Assembly: GCA_017547995.1 (NCBI GenBank)
Contig: JAFYNW010000105.1
Coordinates: forward strand, 1 to 8,984
Reading direction: 5' to 3'
Origin: Clostridia bacterium
GTDB lineage: Bacteria; Bacillota; Clostridia; Oscillospirales; Butyricicoccaceae
DNA: 8,984 nucleotides
Shown here: piece by piece, positions 1 through 6,494 of the stretch
How the letters are laid out: every line of letters begins with the position of its first letter
How positions within the stretch are numbered: position 1 is the first letter of the stretch
The notes under the pieces: model-generated
What the model saw: only the letters and a program-made list of their open reading frames with translations
What the model was told of the DNA's origin: nothing
Database searches by the model: none
Position numbers and translations under genes: made by a program

Positions 1-462
1 AGGCATAAGCTTGAATGCGTTTTCAGCCTTTGTTTCGAGTGGCTTTACAACTGCGTGTTCAAGAGCTGCAAGTGGTGCATAGCTTACGTATGCTGGGTCT
101 GGAACGAGAACTTCGTCACCCGGCTCGATAAGCGCACGGAGTGTGATGTCGATAGCTTCAGAGCCACCGATTGTTACGAGAACTTCATCCTTTGGATCGT
201 AGTCCACGTTGAATCTTGTGCTGAGATAATTTGCAATTTCCTTACGGAGCTCGATAAGGCCGTAGTTTGCTGTATAGGCTGTTTTGCCTGCATTGAGGGA
301 GTCAATAGCTGCTGCTCTGATGTGTTCAGGTGTAACGAAGTCAGGCTCACCTACACCAAGGGAAATAACATCTTCCATCTGCGCTGCGATGTCAAAGAAT
401 TTGCGGATGCCTGATGGTTTGATGTTCAGAATGCGCTGGTTGAGAACTTTTGAATAATCCAT
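1..462 (-). CDS. PLP-dependent class I/II aminotransferase, N-terminal part (runs off the window)
   Basis: The first 154 codons are present, starting at an ATG (460-462) with GGAGGC at 468-473 five bases upstream. The frame stays open to base 1. The product is a fold-type I, pyridoxal-phosphate enzyme that moves amino groups between amino acids and 2-oxoacids in the cytoplasm. Visible family marks are GEPDF (residues 38-42, substrate carboxylate region), the YTANYG..ELR stretch (63-73), GGSEAID (99-105, the loop that holds the PLP phosphate) and PDPAYVSY (121-128, with the aromatic residue that stacks on PLP). The Schiff-base lysine and the C-terminal substrate arginine lie outside the window, so catalytic competence and substrate cannot be judged. 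The style resembles clostridial and Bacillus aspartate/aromatic aminotransferases (PatA/YugH-like); the exact substrate is unknown. It has its own promoter and follows prmA on the same strand after an 87-base gap. Confidence 0.93.
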   Translation of the reverse strand, partial: MDYSKVLNQRILNIKPSGIRKFFDIAAQMEDVISLGVGEPDFVTPEHIRAAAIDSLNAGKTAYTANYGLIELRKEIANYLSTRFNVDYDPKDEVLVTIGGSEAIDITLRALIEPGDEVLVPDPAYVSYAPLAALEHAVVKPLETKAENAFKLMP

Positions 463-501
463 AATTAGCCTCCATATACTTTTTGTTTTTCTAATGTTAT
501 T

Positions 502-530
502 ATTTTAACACAGCCATCCCCAGCTGTCAA
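502..530 (-). promoter_or_regulatory. SigA-type promoter of the aminotransferase gene
   Basis: Read on the minus strand, a perfect -35 TTGACA (525-530) is followed by a 17-base spacer and a -10 TAAAAT (502-507). Initiation would fall near 495, giving a leader of about 33 bases before the ATG. The spacer carries a 5-bp inverted repeat, ACAGC/GCTGT, starting within the -35 box. The promoter makes the aminotransferase independent of prmA upstream. Confidence 0.8.
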
Positions 531-549
531 TAGTAATAACCAAAGTTTG

Positions 550-1509
550 TTAATTTTTTTTCGAAATGCGAATCATTGCCCATCCGTCCTTGACTACCAT
601 CTTTTCGATGACGGCACCGTTTTCTTCGTAATGAGCCTTTACTTCGTCCTTTCTTTCTTCGATAATACCGGAAATAATGAGTGTGCCATCATCCTTGAGC
701 CATGAAAGAAGAGTTGTACACATATTCTTAAGTACGTCTGCAACGATATTTGCACAAATAACGTCGTACTTCTTTTCGCTGAGCTTGTTATTGAGCCAAC
801 GGTTTGAAAGAAGGTCGCCAAGATAAACGTTGAACTTATCTTCGCCGATATCATTCTTTAGTATATTTTCTGCCGAAGTATTCACTGCGTTTTCTTCAAT
901 ATCACAGCCGATTGCACTTTCTGCACCCATAAGGAGCATTGCTGTCATAAGAATACCACTGCCGCAGCCTACGTCGAGGACAGTCTTGCCTTCAAGATTG
1001 AAGCCGTCGATTTCATTAAGGCAAAGTCTTGTTGTTGCGTGAGCGCCTGTGCCGAAGGAAGATGCAGGGTCGATTGTAAGGACCTTTCTGTTTTCCTTAT
1101 TGTCGATTTCTTCCCAGCTTGGTCTGATAAGAAGATTGTTGCCTACTGTAAACGGCTTGTAATACTGTTTCCAGTTATTTTCCCAGTCCTCACTCTGTAC
1201 GCCGTTGACCGAAAGGCTTGTTTCCATATTGCCTGTAAGCTTTGCTTCAGCGAGGACCTTTTTGATATCTTCAAGCTGAGCCTTGCCTTCATCGGAATCG
1301 TCAACGTAGAGTGTTACGGAAACGTCTCTGTCAGGATTACCGAGAAGCGCGTCATCGATATAATCCCACTTTGTTGTCTTTTCCTGAGAGAATTCATATA
1401 CGTCCTGAGGGTCGTCTATAATAAATCCGCTGCAGAGCGGAGAAAGCATCGCACAGATGCGTTCAACGTCGTCATGCGTTGTAATAATCTTAACTTCGAT
1501 ATAGTTCAT
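550..1509 (-). CDS. prmA: Ribosomal protein L11 methyltransferase PrmA
   Basis: This 319-residue protein matches the usual PrmA length (about 290-320). The enzyme trimethylates ribosomal protein L11 in the cytoplasm using S-adenosylmethionine. Residues 1 to about 100 are the small substrate-recognition domain; the rest is a Rossmann-fold methyltransferase. Family marks include DWENNWKQYYKPF (108-120), then DPASSFGTGAHATTRLC (147-163), which corresponds to the conserved DPG.AFGTGTHPTT signature of PrmA, SAM-binding motif I VLDVGCGSGIL (177-187), an acidic residue at the end of strand 2 (GCDIEENA, 201-208), and NIVADVL (254-260), where PrmA has its N-[IV]-x-A motif. The ATG at 1507-1509 has AGGAG (1516-1520) six bases upstream and its own promoter. 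It is divergent from prfB, so two translation-related genes share one control region. No key residue looks lost. The proline of the THPTT motif is alanine here, which is a mild variation. Confidence 0.96.
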   Translation of the reverse strand: MNYIEVKIITTHDDVERICAMLSPLCSGFIIDDPQDVYEFSQEKTTKWDYIDDALLGNPDRDVSVTLYVDDSDEGKAQLEDIKKVLAEAKLTGNMETSLSVNGVQSEDWENNWKQYYKPFTVGNNLLIRPSWEEIDNKENRKVLTIDPASSFGTGAHATTRLCLNEIDGFNLEGKTVLDVGCGSGILMTAMLLMGAESAIGCDIEENAVNTSAENILKNDIGEDKFNVYLGDLLSNRWLNNKLSEKKYDVICANIVADVLKNMCTTLLSWLKDDGTLIISGIIEERKDEVKAHYEENGAVIEKMVVKDGWAMIRISKKN

Positions 1510-1556
1510 TGTCTGCTCCTGATAAGTATTTTTTGCATTAAATTATATTTATCTAT

Positions 1557-1585
1557 ATTATATAATATTTGCCAACAATGTGCAA
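1557..1585 (-). promoter_or_regulatory. SigA-type promoter of prmA
   Basis: On the minus strand the sequence reads -35 TTGCAC (1580-1585), a 17-base spacer, and a consensus -10 TATAAT (1557-1562). The predicted start near 1550 gives an AT-rich leader of about 40 bases ending in the AGGAG site of prmA. It is oriented away from the prfB promoter, with about 120 bases between the two -35 boxes. Confidence 0.78.
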
Positions 1586-1706
1586 GATTTTTTAGTAAAA
1601 AACATTAAAATTTTTCATTTTTATTTATAGTACGTCATTAACTCCTTGCATATTATATATCTGTAATTTTATTGCCCGATAATTACATTTTTATACACTA
1701 TTCTCC

Positions 1707-1735
1707 TTGTATTAAGCTGATTTTTGTGATATAAT
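1707..1735 (+). promoter_or_regulatory. SigA-type promoter of the prfB unit
   Basis: -35 TTGTAT (1707-1712), a 17-base spacer and a consensus -10 TATAAT (1730-1735). Transcription would begin around 1742. This excludes the in-frame upstream ATG codons at 1737 and probably 1746 as translation starts and supports 1776. No other good promoter was seen further down to 4292, so this probably drives prfB, the membrane protein and the transporter. Confidence 0.78.
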
Positions 1736-1764
1736 AATGGTGTATATGTCAATAAACTATATAA

Positions 1765-1770
1765 TAGGAG
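1765..1770 (+). promoter_or_regulatory. Ribosome binding site that sets the prfB start
   Basis: TAGGAG lies five bases before the ATG at 1776. The frame is open back to an ATG at 1737, but that codon sits at about the predicted transcription start and has no Shine-Dalgarno match, so 1776 is the chosen start. Confidence 0.85.
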
Positions 1771-1775
1771 AAATT

Positions 1776-2900
1776 ATGATATTAGAACTTGAAGAGCTCA
1801 AAACCAAGCTCATTTCTCATAAAAACGAACTCAAGGAGCTTGAAGAGGCTTACACTCTCGATAAATGTACAGCAGAAATCAAGTCACTCCAGGAAGTCTC
1901 TGCCCGTCCTGATTTCTGGGATGACCCTTCCGAAAGCCAGAAGGTGCTGCAGAAAATCCGTCAGCTTGAAAACAAGGTGAACGGCTTCCTTTCCCTTGCC
2001 TGTCTCTACGAAGACCTTCTGACACTTACACAGATGGCTATCGAGGAAGACGACGAAAGCCTTGTGCCTGAAATCAAGAGTGAGTTTACACGCTTTGAAG
2101 AAACTCTCGAAAAGCTTACACTTGAAACACTTCTCACAGGTGAATACGACAAAAACAACGCCATCATCTCCTTCCATGCAGGTGCAGGCGGTACAGAAGC
2201 TCAGGACTGGGCTCTTATGCTTTACAGAATGTACGGCAAGTGGGGTGATTCTCACGGCTTCAAGGTAAAGACTCTCGACTATATTTCCGGCGAAGAAGCA
2301 GGCATGAAGAGTGCCGTTGTGCTTATCGAAGGCGAAAATGCTTTTGGCTATCTCAAGAGCGAAATGGGCGTACACCGTCTTGTGCGTATGTCTCCATTCG
2401 ATACAACAGGCCGCAGACACACATCCTTCTCTGCCATTGAAGTTATGCCTGAAATCACAGACGATACAGAAATCGAAATCAATCCTGAAGACCTCAAGGT
2501 TGATACATACCGCTCGGGCGGTGCAGGCGGTCAGCACGTTAACAAGACTGAATCTGCTATCCGTATCACACATATTCCAACAGGCATTATTGTAGCTTGT
2601 CAGAATGAACGCAGCCAGCACCAGAACCGTGAAGTTGCTATGCGTATGCTCAAATCCAAGCTCATCGAAATCAAGGAACGCGAAAAGCTCGACCGTATCG
2701 AAGACATCAAGGGTGTACAGAAGAAAATCGAATGGGGCAGCCAGATCCGTTCTTACGTATTTATGCCATACACTCTCGTCAAGGACCATCGTACAGGCTT
2801 TGAAAGCGGTAACGTTGGCGCTGTTATGGACGGCGACCTTGACGGATTCATCAACGCATATCTCAAGGCGGAGGCTACAGGAAATTGGGCAAAGAAGTAA
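1776..2900 (+). CDS. prfB: Peptide chain release factor 2 (RF2), in one uninterrupted frame
   Basis: The 374-residue product is RF2, which reads UAA and UGA stop codons in the ribosomal A site and triggers peptide release. The tripeptide that recognises stop codons is SPF (206-208) in VRMSPFDTTGRRHTSF; SPF, rather than the P-x-T of RF1, marks it as RF2. The catalytic GGQ is at 251-253 in RSGGAGGQHVNKTE, and its glutamine is the residue methylated by PrmC. Both motifs lie within one residue of their E. coli positions. The N-terminal helical domain (1 to about 110) and the conserved PDFWDDP (45-51) are present, as is the C-terminal RTG..DGDLDGFI region. In many bacteria prfB contains an in-frame UGA with an autoregulatory +1 frameshift near codon 26; here the matching place (residues 27-29, T-L-D, codons ACT CTC GAT) is read straight through. 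Its stop overlaps the next gene. Confidence 0.97.
   Translation: MILELEELKTKLISHKNELKELEEAYTLDKCTAEIKSLQEVSARPDFWDDPSESQKVLQKIRQLENKVNGFLSLACLYEDLLTLTQMAIEEDDESLVPEIKSEFTRFEETLEKLTLETLLTGEYDKNNAIISFHAGAGGTEAQDWALMLYRMYGKWGDSHGFKVKTLDYISGEEAGMKSAVVLIEGENAFGYLKSEMGVHRLVRMSPFDTTGRRHTSFSAIEVMPEITDDTEIEINPEDLKVDTYRSGGAGGQHVNKTESAIRITHIPTGIIVACQNERSQHQNREVAMRMLKSKLIEIKEREKLDRIEDIKGVQKKIEWGSQIRSYVFMPYTLVKDHRTGFESGNVGAVMDGDLDGFINAYLKAEATGNWAKK
2870..2874 (+). promoter_or_regulatory. Candidate ribosome binding site for the membrane protein's TTG start
   Basis: GGAGG sits inside the last codons of prfB, ten bases before the TTG at 2885. That spacing is slightly long. The first ATG in the frame (2918) has no comparable purine-rich site before it, which favours the TTG. 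Confidence 0.5.
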
Positions 2901-3454
2901 GACGCACAATTTGTCTTATGACAGGCGTTATCCTCTGCCTGTTTATAATTCTTTCGGATAATTTTTCTTTCGTCCTCGGCCCTTCCATGCAGAGCAAGCT
3001 TCTTATGCTTTTGCAGATAATGCTGCCTAAGCTGGCATTCGGTGCCGTTATGGGTGCAGGCTTCTGGGCTGTATTGCCGCTCAGCGACAAAAAGGATGGA
3101 TTCTTCGCGCTTTTCACACCTGTCGTCACAATATTTATATATCAGGTTATCGAGCTGATTTTCAAATGGGGCGCTATCGTTGATTTGTTGTCTATGCCCG
3201 GCACAAGAGGTACTTACTATTCTCTTTCGGTGTGGATTTTCATTATCACTCTCGCCTTTCTTGATTATCTTTTCTTCGATAACGAGAAGCTTTCGCGATT
3301 TGCAGGTGATTTGCTTATAATTTGTGTAATCACTTTGATTTTCTGCGGATGCGACCTTATTCTTCCAGCATTTATAAACTCCCGTTTTCTTGTAGGATTT
3401 CAGATTGGTGGATATTTTATAGTCAGGGGGATATACAATGGACCAAAAAACTAA
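2885..3454 (+). CDS. Unrecognised multi-pass membrane protein
   Basis: I do not recognise this 189-residue family. With the TTG start at 2885 it overlaps the end of prfB by 16 bases and has GGAGG ten bases upstream; an ATG at 2918 (residue 12) is the alternative start and would trim the first membrane segment. Hydrophobic stretches are at roughly residues 8-27, 48-65, 73-95, 112-131 and 139-160, with a possible sixth, weaker one at 167-183, so five or six membrane spans. Between spans 2 and 3 is a charged SDKKDG turn, and before span 5 an acidic/basic DNEKLSR loop. There is no signal peptide with a cleavage site and no catalytic motif. The start of the EamA transporter overlaps its last 17 bases, so the three genes are almost certainly co-translated from one transcript. 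A link to the transporter's job is an inference from overlap only. Confidence 0.8.
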   Translation: MGKEVRRTICLMTGVILCLFIILSDNFSFVLGPSMQSKLLMLLQIMLPKLAFGAVMGAGFWAVLPLSDKKDGFFALFTPVVTIFIYQVIELIFKWGAIVDLLSMPGTRGTYYSLSVWIFIITLAFLDYLFFDNEKLSRFAGDLLIICVITLIFCGCDLILPAFINSRFLVGFQIGGYFIVRGIYNGPKN

Positions 3455-4292
3455 AGGGCTTGTAACTGTACACGGAGCGGTTTTGCTGTTTGGTCTTTCA
3501 GGACTTTTCGCAAAGCTTATCAGCCTTCCGTCCATAATAATCACGCTTGGACGAGTCGGCTTCTCATCGCTCTTTCTCTTTTTACTTCTCAGCATAACGA
3601 AAACTCCATTTAAGCTAAGAGAAAAGAAGCAGTACGGCATATTTGCCATTTCGGGCGCTGTGCTGGCTGTACACTGGTGGAGCTTTCTTCAGGCAATTCA
3701 GTTTTCAACCGTTGCCATCGGCACAATCAGCTTTTCCACCTTCCCGCTTTTCGTCAGCTTTTTAGACCCGCTTTTCACCAAAAACAAGATTAAGAAAAGC
3801 CAGATAATTTCATCGCTCATAATGATTTGCGGTGTGGTCGTCATGGTTGAGGAATGGTCTTTCCAAAGCTCGTACACTCTTGGTATCGTATGCGGTCTTG
3901 TCTCGGCAATCACGTACGCTTTCCTATCCCTTATCAACAAGCATTATTTCGGCGAATATCCTTCGACTGTCATCTCTTTCTACGAGCAGTCCTTTGCATT
4001 TATCACTCTGCTCCCTGCCCTGTTTATCATCAAGCCTGTGTTTACAACTCAGAGCATCGTGCTTCTCATGGTATTGGGCGTTATATTCACAGCAATTTCC
4101 CATTCGCTTTTCATCAGCGGTCTCAAGAATATCAATCCGCACACGGCAAGCATTATCTCCGGACTTGAAACGCCATACAGCATTGTGGCATCATTCATTG
4201 TCTTTGGTGAAGTGCCTTCTCTCAACACAATTCTCGGCGGATGCATTATTTTAGGTGTTGTATTCTATACCACTTTGCGTGAGAGAAAATAA
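3438..4292 (+). CDS. EamA/DMT-superfamily transporter
   Basis: The 284-residue protein has two tandem EamA repeats (about 8-136 and 147-281), each with about five membrane helices, giving the usual ten-span drug/metabolite transporter layout and usual length. Typical marks are the opening VHGAVLLFGLSGLFAK (11-26), the end of repeat 1 with STVAIGTISFSTFPLF (90-105), and in repeat 2 HTASIISGLETPYSIV (235-250) followed by FGEVPS (256-261), the conserved G-E before the last helix. Members of the superfamily export or import amino acids, nucleotides, sugars or small drugs across the cytoplasmic membrane; nothing visible here fixes the substrate. The ATG at 3438 has GGGGG seven bases upstream and overlaps the preceding membrane-protein gene by 17 bases. 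It is the last gene of the prfB unit and ends just before a strong terminator. Confidence 0.92.
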   Translation: MDQKTKGLVTVHGAVLLFGLSGLFAKLISLPSIIITLGRVGFSSLFLFLLLSITKTPFKLREKKQYGIFAISGAVLAVHWWSFLQAIQFSTVAIGTISFSTFPLFVSFLDPLFTKNKIKKSQIISSLIMICGVVVMVEEWSFQSSYTLGIVCGLVSAITYAFLSLINKHYFGEYPSTVISFYEQSFAFITLLPALFIIKPVFTTQSIVLLMVLGVIFTAISHSLFISGLKNINPHTASIISGLETPYSIVASFIVFGEVPSLNTILGGCIILGVVFYTTLRERK

Positions 4293-4306
4293 ATACATAA
4301 AAAATT

Positions 4307-4331
4307 AAGGCTGACCATTATGGTCAGCCTT
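4307..4331. terminator. Bidirectional intrinsic terminator between transporter and phosphoribosyltransferase genes
   Basis: A perfect 11-bp inverted repeat, AAGGCTGACCA / TGGTCAGCCTT (4307-4317 and 4321-4331), closes on a 3-base loop. On the plus strand it is followed by TTATTTTG, and on the minus strand by TTAATTTTTTATG, so it can stop the EamA transcript and the phosphoribosyltransferase transcript alike. It lies wholly in the 48-base gap between the two convergent stop codons. Confidence 0.92.
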
Positions 4332-4340
4332 TTATTTTGT

Positions 4341-4901
4341 TTAGAGAATGATTTCGCCTTTACCATTGAAAAGCGGAAGCTTTTCGAGATAAATGATATC
4401 GTCGCGTGTAGCTGCTTCACCTTCTGCGAGGACAGCCATCTTTGCTACGATATTACCGCCTACAGCCTTTACAAGAGCTTCCATAGCAGCAAGAGATTCA
4501 CCTGTGGAAATAACGTCATCGACGATGAGGATGCGCTTACCCTTCATAAATTCGCCGTCGTTGCCATCGAGGTAAAGTGTCTGCTTACGCTGTGTTGTAA
4601 TAGACATAACTTCCTTTGCGATAACGTCACGCATATACACCTTGATGCCCTTACGAGCAACGATGTATCTGTAATGACCGGAAAGACGTGCCATTTCATA
4701 AGCGATTGGAATACTCTTTGCTTCCGGAGTGATGATAACGTCAAACTCAGGAGCCTTCTTGAGGAGCTCTTCAGCACACTTGATTGTAAGCTCAACATCG
4801 CCGAAAAGAATAAATGCGCCGATATAGAAATCAGGTGCTACTTCGCAGAGCGGAAGCTCACGCTTCAGCCCTCCGATATTGATAGAATATGCTTTGTCCA
4901 T
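4341..4901 (-). CDS. Purine phosphoribosyltransferase, adenine-type (apt-like)
   Basis: The 186-residue type I phosphoribosyltransferase joins a purine base to PRPP to give the nucleotide in the cytoplasm. The PRPP-binding signature is ILIVDDVISTGES (124-136), with the paired aspartates and the T-G turn. An upstream loop with VIITPEAKSIPIAYEMA (55-71) and a following ARK (82-84) have the layout of adenine/xanthine phosphoribosyltransferases rather than of the Hpt type. The start at ATG 4901 has GGGGG (4909-4913) seven bases upstream; a TTG one codon earlier (4904) is too close to that site. The gene follows the purine permease by 15 bases, so imported base is probably trapped at once as nucleotide. 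Base preference (adenine, xanthine or guanine) cannot be read from the sequence with confidence, so I leave the symbol empty. Confidence 0.88.
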   Translation of the reverse strand: MDKAYSINIGGLKRELPLCEVAPDFYIGAFILFGDVELTIKCAEELLKKAPEFDVIITPEAKSIPIAYEMARLSGHYRYIVARKGIKVYMRDVIAKEVMSITTQRKQTLYLDGNDGEFMKGKRILIVDDVISTGESLAAMEALVKAVGGNIVAKMAVLAEGEAATRDDIIYLEKLPLFNGKGEIIL

Positions 4902-4908
4902 CAATACA

Positions 4909-4913
4909 CCCCC
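4909..4913 (-). promoter_or_regulatory. Ribosome binding site that sets the phosphoribosyltransferase start
   Basis: GGGGG on the minus strand is seven bases before ATG 4901 and only four before the TTG at 4904, which decides for the ATG. It lies directly after the permease stop codon (4917-4919). Confidence 0.7.
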
Positions 4914-4916
4914 GTA

Positions 4917-6320
4917 TTAGTAAGGCATAAAGAGCTTTACGATAAAGAGTGCGGAAAGAACCCAAGTAAGAACGGAAACGTCCTTAGCCTTACCTGTGAA
5001 TGTCTTGATGATGGAGTATGCGATGAGACCAACACCAATGCCGTCACCGATATGACCTGTGAGAGGCATAATGAGGAGCATGAGTGTGATTGGAACAGAC
5101 TGAGAAACGTCGTTGAAGTTAACGCCCTTAACTGCAGAGAGCATGAGAACGCCAACGTAGATGAGAGCTGCGGAAGTTGCTGCTGCAGGAATGAGAGCAA
5201 CTACAGGAGCAAGGAAAATACAGGAGAGGAAAAGGAGCGCTACTGTGAGAGCTGTAAGACCTGTTCTGCCGCCTTCTTCAACGCCTGTTGCACTTTCAAC
5301 GAATGTTGTAACTGTTGGTGTACCGAGGCAAGCACCAGCCACTGTTGCGATGGAGTCGGAAATCATAGCCTTGTTGAGACCAGGCATATTGCCGTCCTTG
5401 TCAACCATGCCAGCACGTGTTGCTGTACCGATGAGTGTGCCGATTGTATCGAACATATCAACCATCGCAAAGGATACGATAGTCATAATCAAAGTTACCC
5501 AACCCATATTGAAGAGTGTGCCGAAGTTGAGCTTGAGGAATGTGTACTTGAACATATCAGCAAATGGTGGTACGAAAGATGCTGTTGCAAGGCTTGCAAA
5601 TGGGTTGCCGCCGAGAATGAATGTACCGATCCAGTTGACTACAGAGCCTGTGATGATACCGTAGAGGATAGAGCCCTTTACGTTCTTATGAGAAAGAACA
5701 GCAATTGTAAAGAGGCCAATAACCATTGTGATAACACAAAGAACCATCTGTGGGTATGCATCGCCCATATTTGCGAGAGTTACAGATGGACCATCGATGA
5801 AGAAGTTGAGCATTGTGTGTGCGCCGGATTCTGTGTAAATCTGGCAGTTAGCATCGAGGCCGATTTCTGCGATCATGAGACCGATACCAGCTGGGATACC
5901 AACACGAACTGTCTTTGGAATAGCTTCAACGATCTTTTCACGAACCTTGATGATTGTAAGAACTGTGAACAATACACCAGAGAAAAGAACGATTGCAAGG
6001 CCGCCTGCATAAGCTTCCTGATAGGAAATGCTCTGTGCTGCTGCGATACCTGCTACAACGCTTGCGAAGAATGCGTTGAGACCCATACCTGGAGCGAGTG
6101 CGAATGGCTTGTTAGCATAAACAGCCATGATGAAAGTACCGATGAAAGAAGAAATAGCAGTCGCCATAAACACAGCATTCCAGAGTCCTGGATCATCACC
6201 AGCAAGAATAATTGGGTTTACAGACAGGATGTATGCCATTGTCATAAACGTAGCGATACCTGCCATAATTTCTGTCTTTACGTTTGTACCGTTTTGTTTG
6301 AGTTTAAAGAATTTTTCCAT
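4917..6320 (-). CDS. NCS2-family purine permease (AzgA/PbuG type)
   Basis: This 467-residue membrane protein takes up purine bases (adenine, guanine or hypoxanthine) by proton symport. Length and sequence fit the AzgA-like branch of NCS2, not the UraA/PbuX branch. Marks in order are EIMAGIATFMTMAYILSVNP (17-36), the second-repeat-like ANKPFALAPGMGLNAFF (69-85), MVDMFDTIGTLIGTA (286-300) and GTPTVTTFVESATGVEEGGRTGLT (333-356), all highly conserved in PbuG, PbuO and AzgA. Some 12-14 hydrophobic segments are visible. The ATG at 6318-6320 has GGGGG (6328-6332) seven bases upstream. It is the first gene of a two-gene transcript with the phosphoribosyltransferase. The predicted mRNA leader is only about 35 bases, too short for a purine riboswitch. 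Which base is preferred cannot be told from the sequence. Confidence 0.95.
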   Translation of the reverse strand: MEKFFKLKQNGTNVKTEIMAGIATFMTMAYILSVNPIILAGDDPGLWNAVFMATAISSFIGTFIMAVYANKPFALAPGMGLNAFFASVVAGIAAAQSISYQEAYAGGLAIVLFSGVLFTVLTIIKVREKIVEAIPKTVRVGIPAGIGLMIAEIGLDANCQIYTESGAHTMLNFFIDGPSVTLANMGDAYPQMVLCVITMVIGLFTIAVLSHKNVKGSILYGIITGSVVNWIGTFILGGNPFASLATASFVPPFADMFKYTFLKLNFGTLFNMGWVTLIMTIVSFAMVDMFDTIGTLIGTATRAGMVDKDGNMPGLNKAMISDSIATVAGACLGTPTVTTFVESATGVEEGGRTGLTALTVALLFLSCIFLAPVVALIPAAATSAALIYVGVLMLSAVKGVNFNDVSQSVPITLMLLIMPLTGHIGDGIGVGLIAYSIIKTFTGKAKDVSVLTWVLSALFIVKLFMPY

Positions 6321-6360
6321 TCCTTTTCCCCCTTTTATTTTTTAATGAAAATACATTCTA

Positions 6361-6389
6361 ATTATATATCATCCCGCAACAATAATCAA
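6361..6389 (-). promoter_or_regulatory. SigA-type promoter of the purine permease unit
   Basis: On the minus strand: -35 TTGATT (6384-6389), 17-base spacer, consensus -10 TATAAT (6361-6366). Transcription would start near 6354, leaving a leader of about 34 bases. I found no purine riboswitch and no clear PurR box around it. Confidence 0.75.
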
Positions 6390-6480
6390 CATCTTTCGCC
6401 AATTTTCTTCTTCAATTTTTCCGTTCTGGACATATCATAAATGGGCATTTAAGAACATAATTATATTAAAAACTCAGGTC

Positions 6481-6485
6481 AGGAG
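6481..6485 (+). promoter_or_regulatory. Ribosome binding site that sets the deacetylase start
   Basis: AGGAG touches an in-frame ATG at 6486 with no spacer, which cannot be used efficiently. The second in-frame ATG at 6495 is nine bases downstream at a workable distance, so translation most likely starts there. Confidence 0.8.
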
Positions 6486-6494
6486 ATGTATTTT

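Noticed and set aside
1737..1775. Upstream in-frame extension of prfB (ATG at 1737 and 1746)
   Set aside because: 1737 lies at the predicted transcription start and 1746 only about 4 bases beyond it. Neither has a Shine-Dalgarno site, and the 1776 start has one and matches the normal RF2 N-terminus.
1510..1775. Small RNA or extra gene in the prmA/prfB intergenic region
   Set aside because: Very AT-rich with only two divergent promoters and leaders; no stable hairpin, tRNA shape or coding frame with a ribosome binding site.
1884..2909. A 341-codon minus-strand open frame opposite prfB
   Set aside because: It is codon-aligned antisense to a fully conserved RF2 and shows no family features.
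2753..3649. A 298-codon minus-strand open frame opposite the prfB end, the membrane protein and the transporter start
   Set aside because: Its composition is low-complexity basic and polar, it has no family resemblance, and it lies over three overlapping sense genes.
4320..6440. A 706-codon plus-strand open frame over the purine permease and phosphoribosyltransferase
   Set aside because: It is codon-aligned antisense to two clear family genes, unusually rich in Cys, His and Asn with no domain, and begins inside the terminator hairpin. It is a by-product of codon bias.
6321..6494. Purine riboswitch or PurBox in the permease/deacetylase intergenic region
   Set aside because: The leader is too short for an aptamer, no aptamer-like paired stems with conserved loops were seen, and the CCAGAACGG stretch does not match a PurBox well.
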